Shown here one piece after another: positions 9,682 to 19,676 of a stretch of DNA of 64,000 bases. This stretch comes from Candidatus Hoaglandella endobia (lineage in GTDB: Bacteria > Pseudomonadota > Gammaproteobacteria > Enterobacterales > Enterobacteriaceae), in NCBI RefSeq assembly GCF_900044015.1, contig NZ_LN999835.1, forward strand, positions 522,365 to 586,364, written 5' to 3'. A model generated the notes under the pieces. It was given only the letters and a program-made list of their open reading frames with translations. It did not search any database and had not been told where the DNA came from. Within the stretch, counting starts at the first letter, position 1; each line of letters starts with the position of its first letter. The translations under genes were made by a program, and so were the position numbers.

Positions 9682-10219
9682 CACAGACTCCGTAACTTAT
9701 TCAGGCTGAAATTGTTGACAGAATTAATCCGTATCTATTGCAGGCAATAGGCAAACTGTTTTGGGGAGCTAAATCAAAAATTACGAAAAACAAGGCGTCG
9801 GCGTATCTCACCAGTGAGAGGATCATATTGACAGTAATAGTAGAAAAAAAGATTGATTAAATGGCTTCGGTGACAGTCCATTGGATGGCTGCATGCTCCT
9901 TTTTAAAGGAGCTTACTATATCAGTGATTATCAGTCGTGCACAAAAATTTTTTATTTTCAACTATGTTAGTTCTTCTTAACTACACTCTTTATGTGTATA
10001 TATGTAATTATGCCAGTTTCAGTAACTAAAGAAAATAACTGAGCGTCATCAATTTTTTTTATTTTAACATATTAATATATTAAAAAAGTTTAGATTTACC
10101 TATATGATAGACCAAACTGATAATTATTGAAGCATGCAGATTAAGCTGCATGTTATTATTCTACCAAAGAATGATGGCTTTTAGCCCATCACCCATATGA
10201 TCAATAGAGGAGATATCCA
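9682..10219. promoter_or_regulatory. Divergent yoaE-manX regulatory gap with three hairpins
   Basis: This 538-base spacer holds no gene that I recognise. It contains GCTCCTTT-TT-AAAGGAGC at 9895-9912, an inverted repeat CATGCAG-ATTAAG-CTGCATG at 10133-10152, and a small GGC/GCC hairpin near 10173-10190 just before the manX ribosome binding site (AGAGGAGA). In E. coli the man promoter is controlled by Mlc and CRP, but I see no clear match to either consensus. Confidence 0.5.
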
Positions 10220-11179
10220 GTGAGTATTGCTATTATTATTGGCACTCACGGTTCAGCAGCTAAGCAATTGCTAAAAACGGCTGAAATGATTTTAGGCGCA
10301 CAAGAAAACGTTGCCTGGATTGATTTCGTTCCCGGCGAAAATGCTGAAACACTAATTGAAAAATATAACTCCCATCTAGCAGATCTTGATACTACGGCTG
10401 GTGTCTTATTTATGGTTGATACTTGGGGAGGTAGCCCATTTAATGCAGCCAGCCGGATAGTCATTGATAAAGAAAACTATGAAGTTGTGACCGGCGTAAA
10501 TATTCCTATGCTAACTGAAACTTTTATGTCGCGCGACGATAATCCTTCCTTTCAGGAGTTAGTCTGCATTGCAGTGGAAACCGGACGTACTGGGGTAAAA
10601 GCGCTAAAGACACCAGAACCAGAGCAAGCTGAACCGGACATGCGGATAACCGCAGCACCCAAGCCGGTTTTTTCAGGTAAAAGAAGCCATCTGACTATAG
10701 GTCTTGCACGCATTGATGACCGTTTGATTCACGGTCAGGTGGTAACCCGATGGATAAAAGAAACTAATATAAAACGTATCATTGTGGTCAGCGACGAAGT
10801 CGCTAAGGATACCATCCGTAAAACACTGCTTACTCAGGTCGCTCCTCCTGGGGTAACTGCACATGTTGTAGATGTAGCGAAAGCGATTCGCGTTTACGAC
10901 AATCCGCAATATGCCAATGACCGAGTGATGTTATTATTTACTAATCCAACTGATGTGGTTCGATTGGTAGAAGGCGGTGTTAGGATCACCTCAGTAAATA
11001 TTGGCGGTATGGCCTATTACAAAGGGAAAACGCAGGTGAACAATGCGGTATCAGTAGACGATAAAGATATCGAGGCATTTAAAAAACTCAATGACCTTGG
11101 AATTGAACTGGAAGTACGCAAAGTGTCCAGCGATTCCCCGTTGAAGATGATGGATTTAATTAAAAAACTTGGTCACTAA
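10220..11179 (+). CDS. manX: Mannose-family PTS enzyme IIAB
   Basis: Cytoplasmic phosphocarrier of the mannose/glucose/glucosamine PTS. The start is GTG at 10220 with AGAGGAGA upstream. The IIA domain (about 1-130) has the phosphoacceptor His10 in IIIGTHG. A short Pro/Glu linker (about 131-155) follows, then the IIB domain with His171 in IDDRLIHGQ. It has 319 residues (E. coli 323), and both active histidines are present, so it should be functional with HPr and enzyme I encoded elsewhere. First gene of manXYZ. Confidence 0.97.
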   Translation: MSIAIIIGTHGSAAKQLLKTAEMILGAQENVAWIDFVPGENAETLIEKYNSHLADLDTTAGVLFMVDTWGGSPFNAASRIVIDKENYEVVTGVNIPMLTETFMSRDDNPSFQELVCIAVETGRTGVKALKTPEPEQAEPDMRITAAPKPVFSGKRSHLTIGLARIDDRLIHGQVVTRWIKETNIKRIIVVSDEVAKDTIRKTLLTQVAPPGVTAHVVDVAKAIRVYDNPQYANDRVMLLFTNPTDVVRLVEGGVRITSVNIGGMAYYKGKTQVNNAVSVDDKDIEAFKKLNDLGIELEVRKVSSDSPLKMMDLIKKLGH

Positions 11180-11228
11180 TAAGCAGCGCGCTAAATAATT
11201 ACCCTTGCGAGCATGAGGAACAGTATAG

Positions 11229-12029
11229 ATGGAAATTACCACACTTCAAATTGCGCTCATATTTGTCATTGCCTGTATCGCAGGCATGGGGTCTATTCTT
11301 GACGAATTTCAGTTTCATCGTCCGTTGGTAACTTGTACCTTAATTGGCTTAGTCCTGGGCGATATGAAAACCGGAATCATCATTGGGGGGACGTTGGAAA
11401 TGATCGCGCTGGGCTGGATGAATATCGGCGCCGCTGTGGCGCCTGATGCAGCATTGGCTTCTATCATTTCTACCATTTTGGTTATTGCCGGTAATCAGAG
11501 CATCGGTGCTGGTATTGCGCTGGCTATACCGCTAGCCGCTGCCGGTCAGGTGTTGACTATTATTGTACGTACTATTACCGTAGCCTTCCAGCATGCCGCT
11601 GACAGTGCTGCAGAACGCGGTAATCTTACTGCCCTAAGCTGGATTCATATTTCTGCGTTGGTGTTGCAGGCGATGCGTATCGCCATTCCCACAGTAATAG
11701 TTAGCATGTCGGTAGGTACTGAAGCCGTGCACAATATGCTTAGTTCAATTCCAGAAGTTATTACCAATGGTCTGAATATCGCCGGCGGTATGATTGTCGT
11801 CGTTGGTTATGCCATGATCATTAATATGATGCGCGCAGGTTATCTAATGCCGTTCTTTTATTTAGGCTTCGTTACCGCCGCTTTCACTAGCTTCAATTTA
11901 ATCGCGCTGGGCGTCATCGGCGTTGTGATGGCTATCCTTTATATTCAGCTTAGCCCGCGCTATAATCGGTTAGCAGGACAGGCTGTAACGATGCAAAGTG
12001 CCAATAATCTTGATAACGAACTTGATTAA
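11229..12029 (+). CDS. manY: Mannose PTS permease subunit IIC
   Basis: Membrane subunit that forms the sugar channel with IID. It has 266 residues, equal to E. coli, and is strongly hydrophobic. Conserved parts are GMGSILDEFQFHRPLVTCTL, IIIGGTLEMIALGWMNIGAA and PEVITNGLNIAGGMIVVVGYAMI. Shine-Dalgarno GAGGAA before ATG 11229. It lies 49 bases after manX and 15 before manZ. No frame damage. Confidence 0.97.
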   Translation: MEITTLQIALIFVIACIAGMGSILDEFQFHRPLVTCTLIGLVLGDMKTGIIIGGTLEMIALGWMNIGAAVAPDAALASIISTILVIAGNQSIGAGIALAIPLAAAGQVLTIIVRTITVAFQHAADSAAERGNLTALSWIHISALVLQAMRIAIPTVIVSMSVGTEAVHNMLSSIPEVITNGLNIAGGMIVVVGYAMIINMMRAGYLMPFFYLGFVTAAFTSFNLIALGVIGVVMAILYIQLSPRYNRLAGQAVTMQSANNLDNELD

Positions 12030-12044
12030 TAGTAGGTGAGAGAA

Positions 12045-12893
12045 ATGATCGATACTACAGCGATAGGTCAAAAGAAATTAACGCGCGGCGATGTACGCGG
12101 CGTATTCATGCGATCGAACCTTTTCCAAGGATCATGGAACTTTGAACGTATGCAGGCGCTAGGTTTTTGTTTTTCCATGGTGCCGGTGATTCGGCGACTG
12201 TATCCAGAAAATAATGATAATCGTAAACAGGCAATTAAACGCCATCTGGAGTTTTTTAATACTCATCCTTACGTTGCTGCTCCGGTACTGGGCGTAACTA
12301 TGGCGATGGAAGAGCAGCGCGCTAATGGGGCATCAATAGACGATGCTGCCATTAACGGCCTGAAGATCGGGCTGATGGGACCGCTAGCAGGCGTCGGCGA
12401 CCCCATTTTCTGGGGTACCGTACGGCCAGTATTCGCCGCCCTCGGTGCTGGCATCGCTATGAGCGGCAGTTTACTCGGTCCCTTATTATTTTTTGTTCTT
12501 TTCAATTTAGTACGGTTAATAACCCGTTATTATGGTGTGGCGTACGGTTACCGTAAGGGGATTAATATTGTTAACGATATGGGCGGTTGCTTACTGCAAA
12601 AAATGACAGAAGGGGCATCAATTCTCGGGTTATTTGTTATGGGCGCGCTGGTAAATAAATGGACCCACGTAAATATTCCATTTGTTGTATCGCGCATTAC
12701 CAATGCTGAAGGTAAAACTACTATTACCACCATCCAGTCTATTCTGGACCAGTTAATGCCAGGTTTGGTACCACTTGTGCTTACTTTTGGCTGTATGTGG
12801 CTGTTGCGCCATAAAATAAATGCACTATGGATTATTATGGGCTTCTTTATCATCAGTATTTTCGGCTATTGGACCGGTTTGCTTGGTCTTTAA
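12045..12893 (+). CDS. manZ: Mannose PTS permease subunit IID
   Basis: Second membrane subunit of the mannose transporter. ATG 12045 (MIDTTAIGQKKLTRGDVRGV) is chosen over the in-frame GTG at 12036 because it fits the E. coli N-terminus and has GGTGAG just upstream. It has 282 residues (E. coli 283). Conserved parts are FQGSWNFERMQALGFCFSMV, GPLAGVGDPIFWGTVRPVFA and EGASILGLFVMGALVNKWTH. With manX and manY it completes a PTS that delivers mannose-6-P or glucose-6-P to glycolysis. Confidence 0.97.
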   Translation: MIDTTAIGQKKLTRGDVRGVFMRSNLFQGSWNFERMQALGFCFSMVPVIRRLYPENNDNRKQAIKRHLEFFNTHPYVAAPVLGVTMAMEEQRANGASIDDAAINGLKIGLMGPLAGVGDPIFWGTVRPVFAALGAGIAMSGSLLGPLLFFVLFNLVRLITRYYGVAYGYRKGINIVNDMGGCLLQKMTEGASILGLFVMGALVNKWTHVNIPFVVSRITNAEGKTTITTIQSILDQLMPGLVPLVLTFGCMWLLRHKINALWIIMGFFIISIFGYWTGLLGL

Positions 12894-12910
12894 TATCTGT
12901 CATAATGTTA

Positions 12911-12940
12911 AAAATCCGGGGTTAAATTTACCTCGATTTT
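12911..12940 (+). terminator. Probable terminator of manXYZ
   Basis: AAAATC at 12911 pairs with GATTTT at 12935-12940, and an inner GG/CC pairing continues with one mismatch. A T/G-rich stretch follows. It lies 18 bases after the manZ stop. Confidence 0.4.
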
Positions 12941-13022
12941 GATTGTTGTGTTTAATAAAACAGTTTTTTTATTCATAAAAAACTACTACCTTCTTTCTTC
13001 TTTATAGGATTAAAGCAACCCC

Positions 13023-13056
13023 TTTCCCCCGTAGGAGAATGGGCCAACGGGGGAAA
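13023..13056 (-). terminator. Hairpin downstream of cspC
   Basis: TTTCCCCCGT and ACGGGGGAAA form a perfect 10-bp stem around a 14-base loop. It lies 64 bases beyond the cspC stop in the direction of cspC transcription, so it probably terminates cspC. The T run after the stem is weak. Confidence 0.5.
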
Positions 13057-13119
13057 TAATATTAATTACCAGCTGCTAATTATTCTATTTATCCTATTAT
13101 CGCTGTGAACTGAATTTAT

Positions 13120-13329
13120 TCACAGGGCAGTTACATTAACGGCTGAAGGGCCTTTCTGGCCATCTTGGATTTCGAATTCGACATTTTGTCCTTCAATCAG
13201 AGTTTTAAAGCCATTACCTTGAATAGCAGAAAAGTGAACAAACACATCTTTACTACCATCGGCCGGAGTGATAAAACCAAAACCTTTAGACTCATTGAAC
13301 CACTTCACTTGACCTTTGATCTTTGCCAT
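13120..13329 (-). CDS. cspC: Cold shock-like protein CspC
   Basis: Five-stranded OB-fold RNA chaperone and antiterminator. It has 69 residues and differs from E. coli CspC at only a few positions. RNP1 (KGFGFI) and RNP2 (VFVHF) are intact. It begins [20 protein letters not shown], which distinguishes it from CspE (MSKIKGN). AAGGAA lies 10 bases before the ATG. The upstream yobF frame overlaps its first 38 bases. Confidence 0.97.
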   Translation of the reverse strand: MAKIKGQVKWFNESKGFGFITPADGSKDVFVHFSAIQGNGFKTLIEGQNVEFEIQDGQKGPSAVNVTAL

Positions 13330-13474
13330 CTTGCATATTTCCTTTATAGTGTTGAAATCGCTTTTTATCGATACAGAGATAAACTGGAGTCGTTACTGCT
13401 TGAGGCACTACAATGAAGCGGTATGCAACGAATTCGTCTACACGCAAAACTTCTTTACTGAAAATGCTACTCAT
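13292..13474 (-). CDS. yobF: YobF-like small protein upstream of cspC
   Basis: The first 24 residues, [10 protein letters not shown] then VAYRF and P, match the start of E. coli YobF (MCGIFSKEVL, VEYRF, P), a 47-residue stress-related protein encoded just before cspC. The rest does not align. Here the frame is 60 residues long and runs 38 bases into cspC instead of stopping before it, so the 3' part has probably been altered by decay. Position and start support a real or recently real gene. Its function is not known. Confidence 0.6.
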   Translation of the reverse strand: MSSIFSKEVLRVDEFVAYRFIVVPQAVTTPVYLCIDKKRFQHYKGNMQDGKDQRSSEVVQ

Positions 13475-14038
13475 ATACAGAACTATACCTAATTTTACCC
13501 AACTGCTTTATCACATACTCTGTAATCAATGGCAAGCCATTTTTAATTATAATCGATGATTATCGTACATGCTGAGTATCTAAACTAGACCAAATATCGT
13601 GGGTTAACCTTTGCTTAGGTTGCCAAAAGAGGGCATAATAGGTTATTTACCCCCTGATTTATAGTTTATTATTTGTTCCTCTCATATCATTCATCAATCT
13701 GTCTGCGCTAACAGTGTAGCGTAATTATAAGCCAACCGGTTTTCAGATTGTACCGCTAGACGAAAATATCAGTATCGATAAAAACTGCATATATAATCAT
13801 GGGTTAAATGATAAAACTACAATGTAAGCGAGGGCAGACATGAGCTTTATTTATAACTTTATTTACATATAGTTAGTTATATAGTATATATAGGTATAAT
13901 ATATAGGTAGATATGCTGCCTCAAGCTACAGCTGCTCCGTGCGGCAGCTGTATTATAGCTTCATGCCAGAAGGTATTATACTACTGGCCTATGATCACTA
14001 AATTTTCTCACTACATTCAATTGTAGTGCTTATTGAAC
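13475..14038. other. yobF-glyQ gap with two strong hairpins
   Basis: No protein relic recognised. At 13927-13952 TACAGCTGC and GCAGCTGTA form a perfect 9-bp stem with an 8-base loop. At 14009-14028 CACTACA-TTCAAT-TGTAGTG forms a 7-bp stem ending 10 bases before the glyQ ATG. No Shine-Dalgarno lies between this hairpin and glyQ. Promoters for yobF-cspC and glyQS must lie here, but I cannot place them firmly. Confidence 0.55.
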
Positions 14039-14953
14039 ATGCAAAAATTAAATTACAAGACATTTCAGAGCTTAATCCTGATACTCCAGGATTACTGGAA
14101 TCAGCATAGCTGCACCATTATACAACCTCTCGATATGGAAGTTGGCGCTGGTACTTTTCATCCTATGACGTGCCTGCGGGCACTTGGTCCTGAGCCGATT
14201 GCCACCGCTTATGTACAGCCTTCACGCCGTCCAACCGACGGCCGTTACGGTGATAATCCTAATCGTTTACAGCACTACTATCAATTTCAGGTCATTATCA
14301 AACCTTCACCGGATAATATTCAAGAATTATATCTAGGTTCTCTAAAGGCAGTCGGACTAGATCCCACTATCCATGATATACGTTTTGTGGAAGATAACTG
14401 GGAAAACCTAACATTAGGCGCATGGGGACTTGGTTGGGAGGTGTGGCTCAACGGCATGGAAGTGACACAGTTTACCTATTTTCAGCAGGTGGGTGGTTTA
14501 GAATGCCGCCCAGTGACCGGCGAAATAACCTACGGGCTTGAACGTTTGGCCATGTATCTGCAGAACGTTGACAGCGTATACGATCTAGTGTGGAACGATG
14601 GTCCTCTAGGCAGCATCACCTATAGAGATGTATTCTACCAAAATGAAGTTGAGCAGTCCACCTACAACTTTGAGTATGCAGACGTAGATTTTCTATTTAC
14701 CTGTTTCAAACAGTATGAAAAAGAAGCCCAACACTTGCTTTCTTTGGATAAGCCGCTGCCATTGCCTGCTTATGAGCTTATCCTTAAAGCAGCGCATAGT
14801 TTCAATCTATTGGATGCTCGTAAAGCTATTTCGATCACTGAACGTCAGAGCTATATTTTACGGATCCGTACCTTGACTAAAACTGTAGCAAAAGCCTATT
14901 ACACTTCGCGTAAAATACTAGGTTTTCCTCTGTGCAAAAAGCAAAGGCAATAA
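14039..14953 (+). CDS. glyQ: Glycyl-tRNA synthetase alpha subunit
   Basis: Catalytic class II subunit of the alpha2beta2 glycyl-tRNA synthetase. ATG 14039 ([10 protein letters not shown]) fits E. coli (MQKFDTRTFQ); a TTG two codons earlier is unlikely. It has 304 residues (E. coli 303). It carries [20 protein letters not shown], the motif 2 region [18 protein letters not shown], and motif 3 [13 protein letters not shown]. The stop overlaps the glyS start in TAATG, implying translational coupling. A hairpin occupies the usual ribosome binding region. Confidence 0.97.
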   Translation: MQKLNYKTFQSLILILQDYWNQHSCTIIQPLDMEVGAGTFHPMTCLRALGPEPIATAYVQPSRRPTDGRYGDNPNRLQHYYQFQVIIKPSPDNIQELYLGSLKAVGLDPTIHDIRFVEDNWENLTLGAWGLGWEVWLNGMEVTQFTYFQQVGGLECRPVTGEITYGLERLAMYLQNVDSVYDLVWNDGPLGSITYRDVFYQNEVEQSTYNFEYADVDFLFTCFKQYEKEAQHLLSLDKPLPLPAYELILKAAHSFNLLDARKAISITERQSYILRIRTLTKTVAKAYYTSRKILGFPLCKKQRQ

Positions 14954-17028
14954 TGAAACAACATACTTTTTTGGTAGAAATCGGTACAGAAGAGTTACCG
15001 CCAAAATTGCTACGCACTTTAGCTGAGTCTTTTGCTACCCAAATAAGTGGCGCACTCAATGCTGCCAGTATAAGCCACGGAGAAGTAACCTGGTTCGCCG
15101 CTCCGAGTCGGTTGGCAGTTAAGGTTGCTACTCTCAACGGCGCGCAGAATGAGAGCAATATTGAAAAGCGCGGTCCTTCTATTGCCCAGGCGTTCGACGC
15201 CAGCGGTAAACCCACTAAGGCCGCTGAAGGATGGGCACGCAGTTGCGGAATTACTGTTGATAAGGCCGAACGCCTGGTTACGGATAGAGGCGAATGGTTA
15301 GCTTATCGAGCGAGGATAAAGGGACAGTCGGTGCAGACTTTACTTTGCAGTATGGTAAGCAACTCGCTAGCTAAGTTACCAATCCCCCAAATGATGCGCT
15401 GGGGTGACAAAGAGACACAATTCATTCGTCCAGTCCACACTGTAACCCTACTGCTTGATGACCAGCTGATTCCGGGCAATGTGCTCGGAATTAACATAGA
15501 TCGAATGTTACGTGGTCATCGCTTTATGGGCGAACGGGAACTCTATCTAGAACACGCCAATCATTATCCCCAAATTCTGTTGGAACGCGGTCGGGTAATG
15601 GCAGACTACTACCAGCGTAAGGAGAAGATTCGCCGTGATGTAAAAGTGGCTGCCGAGCGGATAGGCGGCATTGTCGATCTAAGTGAAGGTTTACTAGAAG
15701 AAGTAACTTCGCTGGTGGATTGGCCAGTGGTGCTTACCGCATGCTTTGAAGAAAAATTTCTTGTAGTTCCGTCGGAAGCACTAGTGTCTACCATGAAAGG
15801 TGACCAAAAATATTTTCCGGTATATAACGCCGTAGGCAAGCTTCTGCCGCATTTTATTTTTGTTGCTAATATTGAATCAAAAGATCCACAGCAAATCATT
15901 GCTGGAAATGAAAAGGTTGTGCGTCCGCGTTTTGCCGATGCAGAGTTTTTCTTTAATACTGATCGTAAAAAAAGGCTCGAGGACCGCTTGCAGTGCCTAG
16001 ATACAGTTTTATTCCAGCAAAAGCTCGGCACCATGCGTGAGAAGAGCGATCGTATTAGCTCATTAGCAGCCTGGATAGCCAGGCAGATTGGCGCAGATGT
16101 GCCGCAAGCGGCGCGTGCTGGCCTACTTTGCAAATGTGATTTAATGACCAATATGGTATTTGAGTTTACTGAGATTCAAGGCGTCATAGGCATGCATTAT
16201 GCCCGACAAGATGGTGAGCCAGAAGCAGTGGCGTTGGCTCAAAAAGAGCAGTATCAGCCACGCTTCTCCGGCGATGTACTGCCTAGTAATATCGTATCTT
16301 GTTCGGTTGCTATCGCCGATAAGATGGATAACCTAGCAGGCATATTTGCTATCGGGCAACATCCGAGTGGGGATAAAGATCCTTTTGCCTTGCGTCGTGC
16401 TGCGCTTGGCGTATTGCGCATCATCGTAGAAAAACAGCTGCCGTTGGACTTGCAAACTCTAACAGAAGAAGCAGTAAGGCTATATGGCGATAACCATATC
16501 AAAAATAAGGTAGTAAATGATATCATCGACTTTATGTTCAGTCGTTTATTTGCCTGGTATCAGGAAAAGGGAAACAGCGTCGATACTATTCAGTCGGTTT
16601 TAGCCAGACGCCCGACCTGCCCATTAGACTGTGACGCCCGTATACGCGCAGTAAGCTACTTTCGTACCCTAGATGAAGCGGCTTTGCTGGCTTCTGCCAA
16701 CAAACGAGTTTTGAATATATTGGCTAAAGCCAACGATAGAGTTCAGAAGAATCTGCTGAATACCTGCCTCCTTAAAGAGCCGGCAGAAATCAAGCTAGCT
16801 ACTCACTTGGTAGTACTGCGAGAAAAACTACAACCATTGTTAGAGGCAAGGCGCTATCAAGAAGCGCTCTTAGAACTGGCGGCGCTGCGCGAGTCGGTAG
16901 ATAACTTTTTTGATAGCGTTATGGTAATGACGGATGATCCTGAGATGCGAATAAATCGTCTAACGCTGCTCGATGAGCTACGTAAGCTATTTTGGCAAGT
17001 GGCGGATATTTCGTTACTGCAGATTTAG
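14953..17028 (+). CDS. glyS: Glycyl-tRNA synthetase beta subunit
   Basis: tRNA-binding beta subunit of glycyl-tRNA synthetase. The ATG at 14953 overlaps the glyQ stop and gives [20 protein letters not shown], as in E. coli; an upstream in-frame ATG (14932) lies inside glyQ. It has 691 residues (E. coli 689). The B3/4-like and HD-like regions ([40 protein letters not shown]) and the C-terminal anticodon-binding part are all present. No frame damage. Confidence 0.97.
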   Translation: MKQHTFLVEIGTEELPPKLLRTLAESFATQISGALNAASISHGEVTWFAAPSRLAVKVATLNGAQNESNIEKRGPSIAQAFDASGKPTKAAEGWARSCGITVDKAERLVTDRGEWLAYRARIKGQSVQTLLCSMVSNSLAKLPIPQMMRWGDKETQFIRPVHTVTLLLDDQLIPGNVLGINIDRMLRGHRFMGERELYLEHANHYPQILLERGRVMADYYQRKEKIRRDVKVAAERIGGIVDLSEGLLEEVTSLVDWPVVLTACFEEKFLVVPSEALVSTMKGDQKYFPVYNAVGKLLPHFIFVANIESKDPQQIIAGNEKVVRPRFADAEFFFNTDRKKRLEDRLQCLDTVLFQQKLGTMREKSDRISSLAAWIARQIGADVPQAARAGLLCKCDLMTNMVFEFTEIQGVIGMHYARQDGEPEAVALAQKEQYQPRFSGDVLPSNIVSCSVAIADKMDNLAGIFAIGQHPSGDKDPFALRRAALGVLRIIVEKQLPLDLQTLTEEAVRLYGDNHIKNKVVNDIIDFMFSRLFAWYQEKGNSVDTIQSVLARRPTCPLDCDARIRAVSYFRTLDEAALLASANKRVLNILAKANDRVQKNLLNTCLLKEPAEIKLATHLVVLREKLQPLLEARRYQEALLELAALRESVDNFFDSVMVMTDDPEMRINRLTLLDELRKLFWQVADISLLQI

Positions 17029-17091
17029 GCAGCTCGTCTCTGGCATCCAATCTAAGGAATAGGATGATATATTATCAGGTAATCCGGAATA

Positions 17092-17709
17092 TCAAGCATG
17101 ATTAAAACGGGCAGCTACTTCGTCCCAATTTAATACGTTCCAGAACGATTTGATATAGTCCAGACGTCGGTTCTGATATTTTAGATAGTAAGCATGTTCC
17201 CACACATCTATTCCTAAGATTGGGTAACCTGACACACCAGAAATAGCTTTCCCCATTAATGGGTTATCCTGGTTAGCAGTAGAAACTACTGACAGTTTAC
17301 CGTCTTTTTTTACAAGCCATGCCCAACCTGAACCAAAATGCGTCGCAGCAGCTTTCTCAAATGACTCTCTGAATGATTCAACACTACCAAAATCACGTTT
17401 GATAGCGATTTTTAATTCACCGTTCAAGGTAGTACCTATCTTTAATCCTTTCCAGAACATGCTATGGTTAGCATGGCCACCTGCGTTGTTACGTATCATA
17501 GTGTTTTTCTCTAACGGCACTTGTTCCAGTTTAGTAATGAGTTCTTCGGCTGATAATTTACTGAAATCAGGCAAGTTTTCTAGGGCAACGTTAGCATTGT
17601 TAATATAAGTCTGATGGTGTTTAGTATGATGAATTTCCATTGTTTGTTTGTCAAAATACGGTTCTAGCGCATCATAATTATAAGATAAAGCAGGTAGCGT
17701 AAAGCTCAT
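17092..17709 (-). CDS. sodA: Manganese superoxide dismutase
   Basis: Converts superoxide to oxygen and hydrogen peroxide. It has 205 residues (E. coli SodA 206). Metal ligands are visible in MEIHHTKHH (His27), [10 protein letters not shown] (His81 region) and DVWEHAYY (Asp and His). The overall sequence, including [12 protein letters not shown], is the Mn type rather than the Fe type SodB. ATG 17709 has AGAGAG upstream. It converges with glyS and is divergent from murJ. Confidence 0.96.
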   Translation of the reverse strand: MSFTLPALSYNYDALEPYFDKQTMEIHHTKHHQTYINNANVALENLPDFSKLSAEELITKLEQVPLEKNTMIRNNAGGHANHSMFWKGLKIGTTLNGELKIAIKRDFGSVESFRESFEKAAATHFGSGWAWLVKKDGKLSVVSTANQDNPLMGKAISGVSGYPILGIDVWEHAYYLKYQNRRLDYIKSFWNVLNWDEVAARFNHA

Positions 17710-18013
17710 AAAATCTCTCTATATTTATTTTTAGTAAATAGCATATATCCAAATATGTTGGATCAACCATAATATAACATATAACTAAATTGAACAATAA
17801 CATATTAACAAGTGCTTTGAACGCTGTAATGCTGGTATTTTTAATGCTAGTATTTTTATTGCAAAAAAGATTGCAATGAATAAATTGGCGCAATATTAAA
17901 CAACCAACCAATGTACAAGAAAATATTTTCCAGATAGCTCTACCGTAGAATAGTAGTGCAAAATACGGCTAAAAATATGCAGGCTCCCTAAGGACAGAAA
18001 TAAAATTAATCAA
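17710..18013. other. sodA-murJ divergent gap
   Basis: AT-rich spacer with no gene recognised. At about 17828-17857 a 15-base unit (AATGCTGGTATTTTT) is repeated in tandem with one change. AAGGA at 17990-17994 is the only Shine-Dalgarno-like site before murJ; it lies 10 bases before an ATT (18005) and 19 before an ATA (18014). Confidence 0.5.
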
Positions 18014-18034
18014 ATAAATTTATTAAAATCACTA

Positions 18035-19555
18035 GTGACAGTAAGCTCTATTACGCTATTTTCCCGAGTATTAGGATTCATTCGCGACACTATTATAGCG
18101 CGGTTATTTGGCGCTGGTATGGCCAGTGATGCCTTTTTTGTTGCCTTCAAGATTCCTAATTTACTACGGCGTATCTTCGCTGAAGGTGCTTTTTCACAGG
18201 CATTTATTCCTATTTTGACGGAATACAAAAATAAAAAGGGACAGAAGGCAACGCAGTTGTTTGTCACTTATATTGTTGGTATCTTGACATTAATACTGGC
18301 GTTAGTGACCCTAACTGGTACTCTAACTGCACCTTGGATCATTATGGTGACTGCCCCAGGTTTTACCGATACGCCTGAAAAATTTGCTCTAACTACTAAG
18401 TTATTACGCGTCACTTTTCCTTATATTTTTCTCATTTCTCTTACCTCAATGGTAAGCGCAGTGCTTAATACCTGGAACCAGTTTTCGGTGCCAGCTTTTG
18501 CGCCAACGCTGCTTAATGTTAGTATAATTACCTTTACGTTACTAGCAGCACCGCTGTTCCAGCCGCCGGTTATGGCGTTGGCCTGGGCCATAGTTGCCGG
18601 TGGCATCTTGCAATTGAGCTATCAACTACCGTATCTAAAAAAAATTGGTATGCTTGTATTACCACGATTAAAGTTACGCGATCCAGGTATTTGGCGTGTA
18701 CTGCAGCATATGGGGCAAGCTATTATCGGGGTATCGGTTAGTCAAATCTCACTCATTATCAATACGATTTTTGCTTCTTTTTTAGAGGCTGGTTCGGTAT
18801 CTTGGATGTATTACGCCGACCGATTGATGGAATTTCCTTCTGGGGTGCTCGGTGTTGCTCTAGGGACTATACTATTACCCTCACTGTCGCACAGTTTTAT
18901 CCGAAGTAATCATGAAGAATACTCCTGTCTGCTGGATTGGGGACTGCGTCTGTGTTTCATGTTGGCACTGCCAAGTTCAGTGGCACTGGGGATCTTGGCG
19001 CATCCGTTGACGATAGCGTTGTTTCAGTATGGAAATTTTTCTTCTTTTGACGCTTTGATGACCCAGCATGCGTTAATAGCCTATGCGGTAGGACTAATTG
19101 GCCTTATTTTGGTCAAAGTTCTAGCACCAAGTTTTTATTCTTGCCAAGATATTAAAACGCCAGTATGCGTCGCCATGTTCACGCTAGTGATGACACAATT
19201 AATGAATTTTACTTTAATTGGACCAATGAAACATGTTGGTTTATCGCTTTCTATCGGCCTAGCTGCCTGCATTAATGCTTTATTACTATATTGGCAACTA
19301 CGTCGAAAAAAGCTTTTTTATCCTCAGCCAGGATGGAGCTATTTTTTTGTGCGTTTATTGCTAGCAGTCGTTGTTATGGCTGCTGTTTTGGTTGGAATGC
19401 TATCGTTAATGCCAGACTGGGCGCAGGGCGGTATGTCCTGGCGTCTAATGCGTTTGATAGCAGTGGTGATGGTAGGTATAATCGTCTATTTTTTGATGCT
19501 ATGGTTAGTAGGATTTCGAACAAAACACTTTATGCGCTCGGTGCAGACTAACTAA
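18035..19555 (+). CDS. murJ: Lipid II flippase MurJ, start codon unclear
   Basis: MOP-superfamily flippase that moves lipid II across the inner membrane for peptidoglycan synthesis. The frame matches E. coli MurJ throughout: [60 protein letters not shown], about 14 membrane segments. GTG 18035 is the first conventional start but would drop seven residues. The frame is open upstream and reads INLLKSL before it, exactly aligned with E. coli MNLLKSL, with ATA (18014) in place of ATG. An ATT at 18005 is better placed relative to AAGGA. The real start is therefore probably 18005 or 18014. Confidence 0.92.
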   Translation: MTVSSITLFSRVLGFIRDTIIARLFGAGMASDAFFVAFKIPNLLRRIFAEGAFSQAFIPILTEYKNKKGQKATQLFVTYIVGILTLILALVTLTGTLTAPWIIMVTAPGFTDTPEKFALTTKLLRVTFPYIFLISLTSMVSAVLNTWNQFSVPAFAPTLLNVSIITFTLLAAPLFQPPVMALAWAIVAGGILQLSYQLPYLKKIGMLVLPRLKLRDPGIWRVLQHMGQAIIGVSVSQISLIINTIFASFLEAGSVSWMYYADRLMEFPSGVLGVALGTILLPSLSHSFIRSNHEEYSCLLDWGLRLCFMLALPSSVALGILAHPLTIALFQYGNFSSFDALMTQHALIAYAVGLIGLILVKVLAPSFYSCQDIKTPVCVAMFTLVMTQLMNFTLIGPMKHVGLSLSIGLAACINALLLYWQLRRKKLFYPQPGWSYFFVRLLLAVVVMAAVLVGMLSLMPDWAQGGMSWRLMRLIAVVMVGIIVYFLMLWLVGFRTKHFMRSVQTN

Positions 19556-19592
19556 ATTTTTGTTCTTTTGTTCCTTAGATATAAAATATTCT

Positions 19593-19615
19593 AGTGCCTT
19601 TGTATAGGAGGCACT
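19593..19615. terminator. Hairpin between convergent murJ and argS
   Basis: AGTGCCT (19593-19599) and AGGCACT (19609-19615) form a perfect 7-bp stem. It lies between two convergent stops and could act for both strands, although no T run follows. Confidence 0.35.
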
Positions 19616-19676
19616 GCTCTGCCGGAAATTAAGTTTCTTAGCGCTTATTAGCTAACAGTGGTGCTACTTCTCGCAA

